Assembly (NCBI RefSeq): GCF_000720765.1
Contig: NZ_JODC01000006.1
Span: forward strand, 310,001 to 374,000
Reading direction: 5' to 3'
Origin: Streptomyces sp. NRRL S-646
GTDB lineage: Bacteria; Actinomycetota; Actinomycetes; Streptomycetales; Streptomycetaceae
DNA length: 64,000 nucleotides
Position 1 is the first letter of the stretch; each line of letters starts with the position of its first letter. The notes beneath the pieces are model-generated. The model was not told the origin of the DNA and searched no databases. It saw nothing but the letters and a program-made list of their open reading frames with translations. Position numbers and translations under genes: made by a program. Of the stretch, positions 51,767 to 60,772 are shown in pieces.

Positions 51767-53656
51767 TCACCGGGGCCCGTTCCCCACCCCCGTCACCCGC
51801 CCGTACTGCTCCCGCACCTCCCGGTAGCGCAGCAGCTCTGACGCCACCGGGTCCAGCACCCGGGCCCGCCCGCACCCGGCGGCCGCCTCCCGCAATCGCC
51901 GTTCCGCGTCGGTGCCGTAGCGGCGGGCCGGTCCGCGCGCCGCCATCCGGCAGCTCCACTCGACGATCGGGCCGCCGATGATGCCGGCCGCCATCAGCAG
52001 CACCGGCACCCCCAGGTTCGGCGCCATGAATCCGACGATCTGCCCCAGCAGCCACAGTCCGCCCGCGACTTGAAGGAGCGTCATGGAGACCTGGGCCATG
52101 ACGGCCAGCGGCCACCAGCCCGGCCGCGGTGGGCGGCCCGGCGGCAGTCCCGCCCGTACCGCCAGTTCGTCGAGCGCCTCGGGCAGCCCGTGGGCGCCGC
52201 GTACGGCCGCCTCGCGCACCGCCTGGGCCCAGGGCGCGGGCAGCCCGGTCGAGGCACGGTCCGCGAGCGTCCGTACCGCCTGCTCGACGCGCTGGCGTGC
52301 CGTGACCTCCTCGTCCGCCTGGGTCGGCAACGGCACCCGCCCGGTGCTCGGTTCGGACCGGTCCCGGTACCACCGCCACAGCCGCAGCCAGGGCGTTCCG
52401 CAGGCACGGTTGGCGTTGCGCAGCCAGGCGCGCTCGGCCGCCTCGCCCGCGGCGGAGGCACCCACCGCGTCCGCGAGCCGGGCGGAGAACTCGTCCCGCG
52501 CCTCCTCGCTCAGGCCGGTCCGCCGCCGCGCCGCGTAGAGGGGCCGCAGCTCCGCCGCGGCCGCGTCGAGATCGGCCGAAATTCGCCGCGCCGGAGCGCC
52601 GCGTTCCGCCACAAACTGCCCGAGCGCCTCGCGCAGTTCACCGACGCCGTCCCCGGTGAGCGCGGACAGCGCGAGCACGGTGGCACCGGGATCGCCGTAC
52701 TCGCCCAGTGCGATCCCGTCCTCGTCGAGCAGCCGCCGCAGGTCGTCGAGGACCTGGTGGGTGGCTTCGCCGGGCAGCCGGTCGGTCTGGTTGAGGACGA
52801 CGAACATGACCTCCGCGTGCCCCGCCATGGGTCGCAGATAGCGCTCGTGGAGGACGGCGTCCGCGTACTTCTCGGGGTCGACGACCCAGATGACGGCGTC
52901 GACGAGGGCCAGGACCCGGTCCACCTGTTCGCGGTGCTGTACGGCTGCCGAGTCGTGGTCGGGCAGGTCGACCAGGACCAGCCCGCGCAGTTGTGCCTCC
53001 GTCTCGGGGTTCTGCAGCGGGCGCCGCCGCAGCCGGGGCGGGATGCCGAGCCGCTCGATGAGGCTCGCCGCGCCGTCGCTCCAACTGCACGCGATGGGGG
53101 TCGCCGTGGTGGGCCGCCGGACGCCGGTCTCCGAAATGGGCACCCCGGCCAGGGCGTTGAACAGCTGCGACTTGCCGCTGCCCGTCGCACCCGCGATGGC
53201 GACCACGGTGTGCTGCCCGGAGAGCCTGCGCCGTGCCGCCGACTCGTCGAGCACCCGTCCGGCCTCGGCGAGCGTCTGGCCGTCGAGCCGGGTGCGGGAG
53301 AGCCCCACGAGCTCCCGCAGCGCGTCGAGCCGCGACCGTAGGGGGCGGTCGTAGGTGAGCGGGACCGTCGGCTGGGCGCTGAGCGCCCGTGTCTCCACCA
53401 CCGGGACATGCTCGGACCCGGTGTTCTCCTCGGTCGCGCGCCGGGCGATCAGCCCGTCGTCCCAGGCGCTCGCGGAGTCCGTACGACGGGAGGTGCCGCC
53501 GTCCACCAAGCGCGCGTGGCCGCCTTTGTCCCGTACGCCGGTCTCCCGCTCGCCGGGCTCCTGCTTCGCAGCTCTGTCCCCTCCGGTCAGGCCCTTGGCG
53601 CTCTCTTCGGGGTGCTCGGCCCGGCCCGTGTGGTCCTCGTCTGTGACGGCAGTCAC
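51767..53656 (-). CDS. dynB: Dynamin-like GTPase with membrane helices (DynB-like)
   Basis: A 629-residue protein starting with GTG at 53656, three bases after the dynA stop; its ribosome site lies inside the end of dynA. A charged N-terminus (about 1-95) precedes a GTPase domain with G1 GATGSGKSQLF (about 156-166), G2 region RRPTTATP, G3 DLPDHDS and G4 NQTD. A helical region follows, then two adjacent membrane helices near residues 525-575 (MAQVSMTLLQVAGGLWLLG, LGVPVLLMAAGIIGG). In S. venezuelae the adjacent DynA and DynB proteins stabilise FtsZ rings at sporulation septa. Assignment of DynB to the second gene follows the membrane hairpin and gene order. Confidence 0.78.
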   Translation of the reverse strand: MTAVTDEDHTGRAEHPEESAKGLTGGDRAAKQEPGERETGVRDKGGHARLVDGGTSRRTDSASAWDDGLIARRATEENTGSEHVPVVETRALSAQPTVPLTYDRPLRSRLDALRELVGLSRTRLDGQTLAEAGRVLDESAARRRLSGQHTVVAIAGATGSGKSQLFNALAGVPISETGVRRPTTATPIACSWSDGAASLIERLGIPPRLRRRPLQNPETEAQLRGLVLVDLPDHDSAAVQHREQVDRVLALVDAVIWVVDPEKYADAVLHERYLRPMAGHAEVMFVVLNQTDRLPGEATHQVLDDLRRLLDEDGIALGEYGDPGATVLALSALTGDGVGELREALGQFVAERGAPARRISADLDAAAAELRPLYAARRRTGLSEEARDEFSARLADAVGASAAGEAAERAWLRNANRACGTPWLRLWRWYRDRSEPSTGRVPLPTQADEEVTARQRVEQAVRTLADRASTGLPAPWAQAVREAAVRGAHGLPEALDELAVRAGLPPGRPPRPGWWPLAVMAQVSMTLLQVAGGLWLLGQIVGFMAPNLGVPVLLMAAGIIGGPIVEWSCRMAARGPARRYGTDAERRLREAAAGCGRARVLDPVASELLRYREVREQYGRVTGVGNGPR

Positions 53657-53659
53657 CGG

Positions 53660-55267
53660 TCACCTCTCCTTCTGCAGTACGGACAGCGCGGCGATGAGTT
53701 CGGCCTGGGGTTCGGGGTGGATCTCGAGGGCGTCGAGGGGTGCAAGACGGCGCTCGCGTTCGGTGTTCATGACCCGGTCGAGGTGCTCGGTGAGCAGCCG
53801 CCCGCCCCGGTCGCGCAGCCGCAGCGCCCCGTGCGCGCCGATCCGCTCGGCGAGCCCTTCCCCGGCCGAACGCGCCCGACGGCCGCCCAGCAGCGCGGTG
53901 GTGACGAGGACGGCGACGACCTCGGGGTCCGGGGCGACGTTGCGGTCGAGGTCGCGGACCTCTTCCTCGGCGTACTCCTCAAGCTCGCGCCGCCATCGCC
54001 GTACCGCCATCCCGATGCGGTCCTCGGCGCTCTCCAGGGACGGTTCCTGTTCCGTCAGCTCCGGGGCGCTCGCCGCGGGTTCGCGCCGCCAGGCCTCCCG
54101 GATGCGCTCGTCGGCGGCGGTGACGGCGCACAGCAGGAGCGTGGCCAGGCTCTCCATGAGCGCGTCCAGGAGCTCTCCGGCGGAGCAGTCCAGGGGGAAC
54201 GCGCGCCACCTCTTGAGGGCGTCTCCGGCGAGTACGGCGCCCGACTGCAACCGCCCTCGCACGCGCGCGTGCTCGCTGTCGTACGCGCCTTCGACGGCGT
54301 TGGTGAGCCGCACGGCCGCCGCGTACTGGGCGGCGGCGGCACTGGCCAGTTCGGGCAGCCGGGTCTTGAGGGAGTCGAGCATGCCGTGCGCGGTACGGGC
54401 CATGGCCTGCTGCCTGGCGGCCGGGTCCTGCGCCAGGTGCACGAGCCAGGTCCGCAGCGACGCCACGGCGGTGGCCGGCAGCAGCCCGCTTCCCCAGGCG
54501 GACTCGGGCAGTTCGGGCACGGTGAAGCGCGGTACGTCGCCGAGTCCGGCCTTCGTGAGCAGTGCGCCGTACTGCCGGGACACCTCGGAGACGACCTGGT
54601 GCGGCACGCGGTCGAGCACCGTCACGAGGGTGGCGTCGTACTCCTTCGCGGTGCGCAGCAGATGCCAGGGGACGGCGTCGGCGTAGCGGGCGGCCGTGGT
54701 GACCATGACCCAGATGTCGGCCGCGCAGACGAGTTCGGCGGCCAGGACGCGGTTGTCGGCGATCAGGGAGTCGATGTCGGGGGCGTCGAGGAGGGCGAGC
54801 CCGCGCGGCATCGTGTCGGCGGTCTCGACGCGCAGCACGCGCGCGGGGTCCTCTCCGGGGAGCAACAGGTCGTCCCCGGTGTCCTGATGGGGCACCCAGA
54901 CGCGGGTGAGGTCGGGCAGCACCCTCATCCCGCTGAACCAGTGATGGTCCTCCGGATGGCACACCAGCACCGGTGTCCGCGTGGTCGGCCGCAGCACGCC
55001 CGCCTCGCTGACCCGCCGCCCCACGAGGGAGTTGACGAGAGTCGACTTGCCGGCTCCTGTCGATCCGCCCACGACGGCCAGCAGGGGCGCTTCGGGCTCC
55101 CGCAACCGGGGCACCAAGTAGTCGTCCAGCTGTGCGAGCAGTTCGTCGCGGTTGGCACGCGCGCGTGGAGCCCCGGCCAGGGGCAGCGGGAAGCGTGCGG
55201 CGGCGACACTGTCGCGCAGGGCGGAGAGTGCGTCGAGCAGCTGAGGCCGTACGTCCAAGGTCACCAC
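53660..55267 (-). CDS. dynA: Dynamin-like GTPase (DynA-like)
   Basis: From a GTG at 55267 ([17 protein letters not shown]) the product is 535 residues. A longer frame to 55414, and an ATG at 55306, lack ribosome sites. GTPase motifs are G1 [15 protein letters not shown] (about 69-83), G2 RPTTRTP, G3 LLDAPDIDS and G4-like TVLDR. The rest is helical, with a coiled region around 380-440. It is co-transcribed with dynB. TAAAAT on the same strand at 55289-55284 would place transcription start about 10 bases before the GTG, so the leader is very short. Its expected role is septum assembly during sporulation together with DynB. Confidence 0.78.
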   Translation of the reverse strand: MVTLDVRPQLLDALSALRDSVAAARFPLPLAGAPRARANRDELLAQLDDYLVPRLREPEAPLLAVVGGSTGAGKSTLVNSLVGRRVSEAGVLRPTTRTPVLVCHPEDHHWFSGMRVLPDLTRVWVPHQDTGDDLLLPGEDPARVLRVETADTMPRGLALLDAPDIDSLIADNRVLAAELVCAADIWVMVTTAARYADAVPWHLLRTAKEYDATLVTVLDRVPHQVVSEVSRQYGALLTKAGLGDVPRFTVPELPESAWGSGLLPATAVASLRTWLVHLAQDPAARQQAMARTAHGMLDSLKTRLPELASAAAAQYAAAVRLTNAVEGAYDSEHARVRGRLQSGAVLAGDALKRWRAFPLDCSAGELLDALMESLATLLLCAVTAADERIREAWRREPAASAPELTEQEPSLESAEDRIGMAVRRWRRELEEYAEEEVRDLDRNVAPDPEVVAVLVTTALLGGRRARSAGEGLAERIGAHGALRLRDRGGRLLTEHLDRVMNTERERRLAPLDALEIHPEPQAELIAALSVLQKER

Positions 55268-55588
55268 ATGCGGAGAATGCCCGATTTTAGGGGAATTCTG
55301 AAGCATATGAGCATGTCTGCGCGCCGACAGGACACAAGGGACGGAAGGGATGACTGGGACACGGGCACAGTCCAGGCATAACGAGTGCACAACACCCGGT
55401 GCGTGAGAGCCCAAAAGCGATGCACGATTCGTACCTGCCTGCGATTATCAGGACCGCTTCACCGAACCTCCACATCGAGCCACGGAGGCGAAGCAACAGG
55501 GACAAGGACACGGGAGCCCTATCCTTGTCCCCGGCAACGTCACGGATCGGCCCACACCCGGGCACCCACGACAGCGGCCACACACCCG
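55268..55588. promoter_or_regulatory. Divergent gap between dynA and tRNA-Arg
   Basis: 321 bases without a supported gene. It contains the TAAAAT -10 box of dynA (55284-55289, minus strand) and a perfect stem-loop GGGACAAGGA-N13-TCCTTGTCCC (55499-55531) upstream of the tRNA. The tRNA promoter must lie here but no convincing -35/-10 pair was found. Confidence 0.45.
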
Positions 55589-55661
55589 GCCCCCGTAGCT
55601 CAGTGGATAGAGCAGGCGCCTTCTAAGCGCTTGGCCGCAGGTTCGAGTCCTGCCGGGGGCG
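55589..55661 (+). tRNA. tRNA-Arg(TCT)
   Basis: The cloverleaf is complete: acceptor GCCCCCG/CGGGGGC, D-arm GCTC...GAGC, anticodon stem GGCGC/GCGCT with loop CTTCTAA (anticodon TCT, decoding AGA), T-arm GCAGG-TTCGAGT-CCTGC, discriminator G. No CCA is encoded, as usual in Streptomyces. The 3' half is the likely attachment site of the integrated element that follows. Confidence 0.97.
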
Positions 55662-55670
55662 CCCAGTCTC

Positions 55671-55695
55671 CGCCCTCCTTCGGGAGGGCGTTTTT
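55671..55695 (+). terminator. tRNA-Arg terminator
   Basis: CGCCCTCC-TTCG-GGAGGGCG followed by five Ts: an ideal intrinsic terminator 9 bases after the tRNA. It may have been brought in with the element. Confidence 0.95.
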
Positions 55696-55728
55696 GCTGT
55701 TCAGAGCAGGTTTCCTCAGGCACGACAA

Positions 55729-55772
55729 AGCCCCGGGCGCTCCCCCAGCGATCAAGGGAAGGCTCCGGGGCT
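55729..55772 (-). terminator. Likely terminator of the int operon
   Basis: AGCCCCGG (55729-55736) pairs with CCGGGGCT (55765-55772), about 65 bases after the int stop on the minus strand. Confidence 0.6.
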
Positions 55773-55838
55773 GTCCGGCTGTCACCGGGTTTTTGCGGGT
55801 CGCCGTGTCGAATACGTGTCGAAGTTCTTGGCCGAAGA

Positions 55839-57233
55839 TCACCCAGCGTCGGGCAGCTCGGGGAGGTCCCCGGCGGCTTCGAGGCGCTTCTTCAAGTCAG
55901 GAAGTTGCCCATCGACGCACCTGGCGTACGTGGCAAGGAGCACCGGCACGCTGTTTCCGGCCCAATCGGCCACCTGTGCGGGCGGGATCCCGTCGTTGAG
56001 CCACTTGGTCAGGCGGGTGTGCCGGTTGTCGTACACACGCTTCCCGGTCGGCGAGTCGAAGACGTGCGGAGCCAGGACCGCCCGGCGAGCGCTGCGCCAG
56101 GCCCGGCGGATCACGGAGCCCGCGAGGATGCCGCCGCTCTCGCCCTGGAACAGAAGATCACCCGGCTTGAGCTCTTCATCTTCGATGTGCCGGCGCAGGA
56201 TGCGAGTCAGAGCGGGGTGCCCAGGCACCGTGCGCGTGTCCCCTTCAGCGCGGCCCTTGAGATCGCGCTGCTCGTGGATCTCTCCCGTGTCGGTCCACTG
56301 CTTGCCGACTTCCGGAGTCGCTGTGTGGATCATCAGCTCGCACCATTGGTCGTCGGCGTCGACGTCGGGCAGGCTCACGTCCCACACGCGCATGGCTACG
56401 GCCTCTTCGGGGCGTGGTCCGCAGTAGTACAGCGTGGCGAAGAAGGCGTGCAGTCGCTTGCCGCCGCGGGGCCGTCGACGGATCCAGTCGAGGAGGGCCG
56501 CCGCTTGGTCAGGGTTCATCAAGCTGCGCTTGTCCACGGCGTTGCTCGTCTTGGTGGCGGTCGTCGCCTCCTTGCCCTTGGGGAGAGGGTTGGTCCGCAG
56601 GATGCGCCGCCGGATGGCGTACTTCATGACGACGTTGAGGATGCGGCGATGCCGCTTGCGGGACCAGGCCGCAGCCTGCTTGCCGTCGAGCCGGGAGTCG
56701 ATGGCCTGTAGGACGTCGTCGACCTTCTCGGGGTCCTCCCAGGCCGAGACGGGAAGGGAGTTCCGCTCAACCCATCGGAGGATGGTCACCACGTCCCGTG
56801 GTGCTTCCGATCGGCGGTTGGCGTTGAACGCCCACTCACGCAGGGCTGTCCGCACGGCCACGGGATGGAACTGGGCGGGCTGTGCGCGGAGCAGGGCGAG
56901 AGTGGTTGCCGTGAGCGTCTTGGCGGTGTTCTTTCGGCTGTTGCCGCCAAGTTGAGACCACCGGGCATCCACGTATTGAACTGCGAACTTGTACCAGCTC
57001 ATTGCCGCCGACTTGGAGCGATGAGACACCGGCAGCCCGGTCGCGATGACGAACGCTTCGCCCTTGCCGGTGGCTTGGATCAGTTCAGAGCGGAAGCCCT
57101 CAGCGAGCGCAACCGTGTCGAAGGGTTCACGCCAGCGCTTCCCAGCAACCACCCAGCGCACCGTGTACGTGGTCTTTCGAGCACCCTTGTACGTGAGGAT
57201 CTTGTAGACCTTGACGTCGTACGTCGTCTCCAT
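55839..57233 (-). CDS. int: Tyrosine-recombinase integrase of the AICE
   Basis: A 464-residue integrase. It has an N-terminal arm-binding part, a SAM-like core-binding domain (about 70-215) and a catalytic domain with Arg I at about R274 (GPRPEEAVAMR), Arg II at R404 in YDNRHTRLTKWL, and the nucleophile Tyr436 in LLATYARCVDG. The first catalytic His is Tyr401 and the GHS motif is GNS, as in several Streptomyces element integrases as I recall them. It catalyses site-specific integration into, and with Xis excision from, the tRNA-Arg gene. Its ATG overlaps the xis stop by one base. Confidence 0.93.
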   Translation of the reverse strand: METTYDVKVYKILTYKGARKTTYTVRWVVAGKRWREPFDTVALAEGFRSELIQATGKGEAFVIATGLPVSHRSKSAAMSWYKFAVQYVDARWSQLGGNSRKNTAKTLTATTLALLRAQPAQFHPVAVRTALREWAFNANRRSEAPRDVVTILRWVERNSLPVSAWEDPEKVDDVLQAIDSRLDGKQAAAWSRKRHRRILNVVMKYAIRRRILRTNPLPKGKEATTATKTSNAVDKRSLMNPDQAAALLDWIRRRPRGGKRLHAFFATLYYCGPRPEEAVAMRVWDVSLPDVDADDQWCELMIHTATPEVGKQWTDTGEIHEQRDLKGRAEGDTRTVPGHPALTRILRRHIEDEELKPGDLLFQGESGGILAGSVIRRAWRSARRAVLAPHVFDSPTGKRVYDNRHTRLTKWLNDGIPPAQVADWAGNSVPVLLATYARCVDGQLPDLKKRLEAAGDLPELPDAG

Positions 57234-57430
57234 CAGGCGACGTCCTCCCGGTCATCGAGCCAGTTGTCGAGGTCGGTCCGCCGGATCCTCAGGTCACCGT
57301 TCGGGAGCTTGATGCAGCGGGGTGCGCGTCGCTTGGCACGCCAGTCGTAGAAGGTCGAACGCGAGATGCTCAGTTCCTCGCAGACCTCAGCAAGGGTGAG
57401 CATGGTCCGTGATCGGACGGCGGTCGTCAT
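57233..57430 (-). CDS. xis: Excisionase (MerR-like HTH)
   Basis: A 65-residue protein with a winged HTH of the AlpA/excisionase type (MLTLAEVCEELSISRSTFYD, then RRTDLDNWLDD). The ATG at 57430 overlaps the rep stop (ATGA) and its own stop overlaps the int start (TGATG), so rep, xis and int are translated as a unit, as in pSAM2. It directs the integrase towards excision. Confidence 0.9.
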   Translation of the reverse strand: MTTAVRSRTMLTLAEVCEELSISRSTFYDWRAKRRAPRCIKLPNGDLRIRRTDLDNWLDDREDVA

Positions 57431-58818
57431 GTTGTGCTCCCTTCGCTGACCAGGGCGTCGCGGGCGGTGTCGCGGTTGAGTTGGATGCCGTGGGCGATGG
57501 ATGCGGCGAGGGCAGATTCGCCGGGGGTGTGGCCGTGGCCGGCGTATTGCCAGGAGGCGAGGACGAGCACGGTGTCGGGTTCGTGGCCGTCGACGCCGAG
57601 GGCTTCGCGTTCTTGTGCGGCGCGGTAGTCGGCGCGGATCTGGCGCAGTACGCCGAGGGTGGTGGAGTAGCGGCGGGACTTGGAGCTGAAGTGGCCGCGG
57701 AAGCCGAGCATGTGGGCCCATGCGGTCAGCCGGCGATCCGGGTAGGCCGGATCGAGGTCGAAGCAGGCTTCGATCAGGCGGCGGGGGTGGTCGGGCAGGC
57801 CGAGGAGGATGACGGCTTCTCGGTTGCCGATGCGCCGATCCACGGTTCCGGTGTTCTCGGCGGCTTTGGTGGCGTACTTGGCGACGTAGGAGGCCACGGC
57901 CTGTTCGGTGATCTCGGAGTCGTCGCCGAACGCCTTGATCGGGCGGACGTCGAGCTGTCGACCCCAGCGCAGGCGCCACCCGTTGGGGAAGCCGGCGGCT
58001 TCGCGCGCGGGGACCTCGGCGGTGACGTAGGGGTGTGCGACGGCGTCATGAATGGCACGGGTGAGTAGTTCCGTGCTGGCCCAGGAGGGCGGTTGGGTGT
58101 CGGGTCCGTCGGGGCCGTCGAGGCGGATCACGGCGTGGAAGTGGATGGCACCGCGCTTTTGGAATTCCGCGACCTTGCCGTAGGAGAGCCGGGCGACCTC
58201 TTTGAAGGCCTTCTGGGTGATGCCGACCTGGGCGGCGATCTCGCGGCGCAGCCGGTTGACGAAGCGGTGCCACAGCTCCCCGGCGTGGTTGTTGAACAGC
58301 ACCGCCCCGGCGTAGTCGTAGGCGTCGGGATCGAGCGGTGTGCCGAGCGCCGGGTCATCCTCGCGATGGGCGACGCCGCAGTGGCAGGCGCCGTGGGTGG
58401 GCCGGTGGTGGACGGGGCCGAAGGACGGGGCGGTGAGGGTGGCGAACACGCGGGGCCGGTGCCGGATCGCGACGGGGATCTCGTGGCGGGTGTCGCCGAC
58501 GAGCCCGGCACGGATGAGGTGGTAGGTGTCGCCGGCGTAGGTCCAGGCGCAGGAGGGGCAGCGGGAGGCGCGGCGGTTGCCGCAGGCGATGCGCAGCCGG
58601 CCGCCGGGTTCGGTGTCGGTGGTGTAGGCGCGCAGGGTCTCGCCGGTTGCCTTGTGCTTGGTGATGGACCAGCCGGTGAGGTGGATCGGGTCGGAGCAGC
58701 CGCCGGTACGGCGGATCTGGTCTTGCCAGCGGTCGAAGCCGGGGGATGCGGCCACCCGCAGCATGCCGCCGAGGGTGGCCGCATCCAGACCCGCCGTCAG
58801 GGTGGCGGAGTCGATCAC
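57427..58818 (-). CDS. repSA: Rolling-circle replication initiator (RepSA-like)
   Basis: A 463-residue protein from the GTG at 58818, after GGGAGGTGG and overlapping the previous stop (GTGA). It has HUH-type features: the metal motif HFH at about 226-228 in GAIHFHAVIRLDG, and the catalytic region with Tyr311 and Tyr315 in SYVAKYATKAAE. An N-terminal zinc segment (RIACGNRRASRCPSC and CHCGVAH) is also present. It nicks the double-strand origin and starts rolling-circle replication of the excised element. It is the first gene of the rep-xis-int cassette. Confidence 0.92.
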   Translation of the reverse strand: MIDSATLTAGLDAATLGGMLRVAASPGFDRWQDQIRRTGGCSDPIHLTGWSITKHKATGETLRAYTTDTEPGGRLRIACGNRRASRCPSCAWTYAGDTYHLIRAGLVGDTRHEIPVAIRHRPRVFATLTAPSFGPVHHRPTHGACHCGVAHREDDPALGTPLDPDAYDYAGAVLFNNHAGELWHRFVNRLRREIAAQVGITQKAFKEVARLSYGKVAEFQKRGAIHFHAVIRLDGPDGPDTQPPSWASTELLTRAIHDAVAHPYVTAEVPAREAAGFPNGWRLRWGRQLDVRPIKAFGDDSEITEQAVASYVAKYATKAAENTGTVDRRIGNREAVILLGLPDHPRRLIEACFDLDPAYPDRRLTAWAHMLGFRGHFSSKSRRYSTTLGVLRQIRADYRAAQEREALGVDGHEPDTVLVLASWQYAGHGHTPGESALAASIAHGIQLNRDTARDALVSEGSTT

Positions 58819-59006
58819 GCGGCCACCTCCCATTCGGCCGAGTGCAGCCGGCGAACGGTGCGGGTGCCGGTGCCGTGGCAGGCCGGGCAGTGGGCGGTGA
58901 TGGTGCGCAGGTGGCCGTGGCGGTCGCGTCCGCCGAGGGTGACCTTGACGGAGGCGAAGCCGTCGCAGCTCTGGCAGATGCGCGCCGGGCGGGTGGACTG
59001 CGTCAT
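58815..59006 (-). CDS. Small zinc-ribbon protein of the AICE
   Basis: A 63-residue protein with two CxxC pairs, CQSCDG (11-16) and CPACHGTGT (40-48), in a DnaJ-like zinc-finger arrangement. Its stop overlaps the rep start. Streptomyces integrative elements usually carry one such gene before repSA; its function is unknown. It is probably a nucleic-acid or protein-binding accessory factor. Confidence 0.78.
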   Translation of the reverse strand: MTQSTRPARICQSCDGFASVKVTLGGRDRHGHLRTITAHCPACHGTGTRTVRRLHSAEWEVAA

Positions 59007-59097
59007 GATGGGAGTTCCTTCCGGATCGTTGGGTTCGGGCAGGAGGCACGGCACCGGAGCGGGCGAGACTTGGCGGTTGAGACCGCTCCGGGGCCGG

Positions 59098-59439
59098 TCA
59101 GCGGCGCTGCTTGGCCTCGCTGACGAGGATCGAGCGGACCACCAGGGCGACCACGGCGAGCGCGCCGGCGGTGATGGCGACCGCGAGGAGCATGGAGACC
59201 AGCACGGCGCCGACGGTGAGGACCACGACGGTGCCGCCGACCACGAGCACCACCAGGGCACCGGGCGTGACCTGAACAGCCGACCGAGACGGGGCGGGCG
59301 CGACGGGCGCCGGGGCGTGGTGCTGGCAGCCGCACGGGGCGTGTCCGGACTCGTGCGGGACGACGGTGCCGAGGGTGGTGATGGTCGGGATGATCTCGCC
59401 CGTGGGCTTCTCGTTGACGGGCACGTGGGGCCTGAACAT
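59098..59439 (-). CDS. Small membrane protein of the AICE
   Basis: A 113-residue protein starting behind GGAAGGGAG. The N-terminal 50 residues are soluble with a CGCQHH cluster. Two membrane helices follow at about 57-78 and 80-102 (LVVLVVGGTVVVLTVGAVLV, then LLAVAITAGALAVVALVV), and the tail is positive. The layout is that of small Spd-like proteins of conjugative Streptomyces elements, which help spread the element between hyphal compartments. Not assigned to a named family. Confidence 0.7.
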   Translation of the reverse strand: MFRPHVPVNEKPTGEIIPTITTLGTVVPHESGHAPCGCQHHAPAPVAPAPSRSAVQVTPGALVVLVVGGTVVVLTVGAVLVSMLLAVAITAGALAVVALVVRSILVSEAKQRR

Positions 59440-59464
59440 GAGCTGAACTCCCTTCCAGGGATGG

Positions 59465-59605
59465 TTACTTGACGAACGGCTCGAAGAGCGGGGCGAGGAA
59501 GTAGCCGCCGATCAGCAGGACCACGACCAGCCACAGGGGCGGGCGGACGAACTTGACGCCGAGCACGGCCAGGCAGGCGACGAAGAACCACAGCGGCACG
59601 GACAC
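59465..59605 (-). CDS. Very small membrane protein of the AICE
   Basis: From a GTG at 59605 the product is 46 residues, almost all of it two hydrophobic helices (VPLWFFVACLAVLGVKF and WLVVVLLIGGYFLAPLF). GGAAGGGC lies upstream, overlapping the end of the preceding gene. A longer reading frame upstream is not membrane-like and is not used. Probably a Spd-type accessory peptide. Confidence 0.6.
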   Translation of the reverse strand: MSVPLWFFVACLAVLGVKFVRPPLWLVVVLLIGGYFLAPLFEPFVK

Positions 59606-59610
59606 GGCGA

Positions 59611-59820
59611 TCAGCCCTTCCGGTTCTCGTACTTGCTCGTGATCCGGCAGCGGTGACCCTTGGCCGCGATGCAGACCGCGCCGTAGGTGGTGTATTCGGC
59701 CGACCAGCCGCACTGATCAGCGGTACAGGAGGCGATGTAGCCCTTGTCGCCGCTCTTGGTCAGGGCGCGGCCGATCTCGACGGGGCCGTAGCGCACGAGA
59801 CGCTGGAAGAGGAAGCCCAT
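59611..59820 (-). CDS. Small Cys-containing AICE protein (DUF7848-like)
   Basis: A 69-residue protein (MGFLFQRLVRYGPVEIGRAL) with SCTADQCGWSAEY and VCIAAKGHRCRI, giving four cysteines that could bind zinc. The pattern CGWSAEYTT is familiar from small proteins of Streptomyces plasmids and elements (I believe DUF7848). Function unknown. It overlaps no neighbour but is tightly packed in the operon. Confidence 0.72.
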   Translation of the reverse strand: MGFLFQRLVRYGPVEIGRALTKSGDKGYIASCTADQCGWSAEYTTYGAVCIAAKGHRCRITSKYENRKG

Positions 59821-59839
59821 GGTTCAAGTCCTTTCTCAT

Positions 59840-60496
59840 TCAGGCAAGTTGGGCGGCGATAGCGTCCGCCATGGCGGGCGGGACACCCAGGCGGGCGCGC
59901 AGTGTGTCGAGGTCGATCGGCGATCCGGTGCGTGCCTGGTGGTCGTCCGCGAGCCGGCGGGCGTGCGCCACGAGCGCCGGCGGAGCCGTGACCGCGGGAG
60001 CGGCAGGCGCTTCGGGCAGCGCCTGCGCCGGTTCGGGGCCAGGAATCGGCTCCGGTTCGGTGACGGGCTCGGGGGCCCGTGTCACCGTGGCCGACTCCGG
60101 GGCGTCCGAGGCGTGATCGTCGGACACAGGTCGGGGTGTGGGGCTGTGGGCGAGGAGGGTGCCGCCGAGGAAGGCGAGGGCGGGCCATCCGGCGACGCCG
60201 AGGCGGAGCAGGGCGGGCGGGTTGGCCAGGTCGAGGAAACCGGCCGTGGCGATGTTGGCGCCGAGCGAGGCGACGAGGGCGACCAGGAACCAGCACCAAG
60301 CCAGTCGGGACGGTCCGTCGACACGAAGTCGGCGCCACGCGGCCACGAGCAGCAGGTCGACGGAGATCGGGTAGGCCCAGGCTTTCCAGCCGGTCTGTCC
60401 GGCGGCTTGGGCAAGATCGTGCAGGTGGGCGAAGGACAGGGCACCGGCGATCACGGCCTGTACGAGGACGGCGTCCGGGCGGATCGTGCGAGTCAT
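59840..60496 (-). CDS. spdB: SpdB-like DUF2637 membrane protein
   Basis: From the ATG at 60496 behind GGAGG the product is 218 residues. Four membrane helices in the first 110 residues (AVIAGALSFAHLHDLAQAAG, YPISVDLLLVAAW, LAWCWFLVALVASLGANIA, WPALAFLGGTLLA) form the DUF2637 layout. A Pro/Glu-rich linker and a C-terminal helical part (ALVAHARRLADDHQARTG, DTLRARLGVPPAMADA) that may bind DNA follow. DUF2637/SpdB proteins of AICEs act with Tra in intramycelial plasmid spreading. Confidence 0.82.
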   Translation of the reverse strand: MTRTIRPDAVLVQAVIAGALSFAHLHDLAQAAGQTGWKAWAYPISVDLLLVAAWRRLRVDGPSRLAWCWFLVALVASLGANIATAGFLDLANPPALLRLGVAGWPALAFLGGTLLAHSPTPRPVSDDHASDAPESATVTRAPEPVTEPEPIPGPEPAQALPEAPAAPAVTAPPALVAHARRLADDHQARTGSPIDLDTLRARLGVPPAMADAIAAQLA

Positions 60497-60571
60497 GCTC
60501 TTCACCTCCTTCGAGGGGGTTGGGCCAGGGACGGGCGGGGAGCGCGTCCGGTCGCCCGTCCCGGCGGGTGT

Positions 60572-60772
60572 TCAGTCGGTGGGGGCTTCGCCGGTGCCGA
60601 GGCAGGTCAGGCACAGACCGGTCTGCCGGTGATCGGTGAGGCGTCCTTTGCGGGCGCCGACCTTGACGGCCTCGGTGATCTCGCCGTAGCCGTCACAGTC
60701 CGGGCACTTCGCGGGCTCGGGCTTGGCCGGGGCCGTCTTGCGGCGGGCGGCGGTCTTCTTCGGGGCGGTCAC
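60572..60772 (-). CDS. Small zinc-ribbon protein of the AICE (second)
   Basis: From the GTG at 60772 (GAGGGGTGG upstream, overlapping the previous stop as GTGA) the product is 66 residues. A Lys/Ala-rich start (APKKTAARRKTAPAKPEPAK) leads to two CxxC pairs, CPDCDGYG and CLTCLGTG, again like DnaJ zinc fingers. Its basic tail could bind nucleic acid. Function unknown. Confidence 0.72.
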   Translation of the reverse strand: MTAPKKTAARRKTAPAKPEPAKCPDCDGYGEITEAVKVGARKGRLTDHRQTGLCLTCLGTGEAPTD

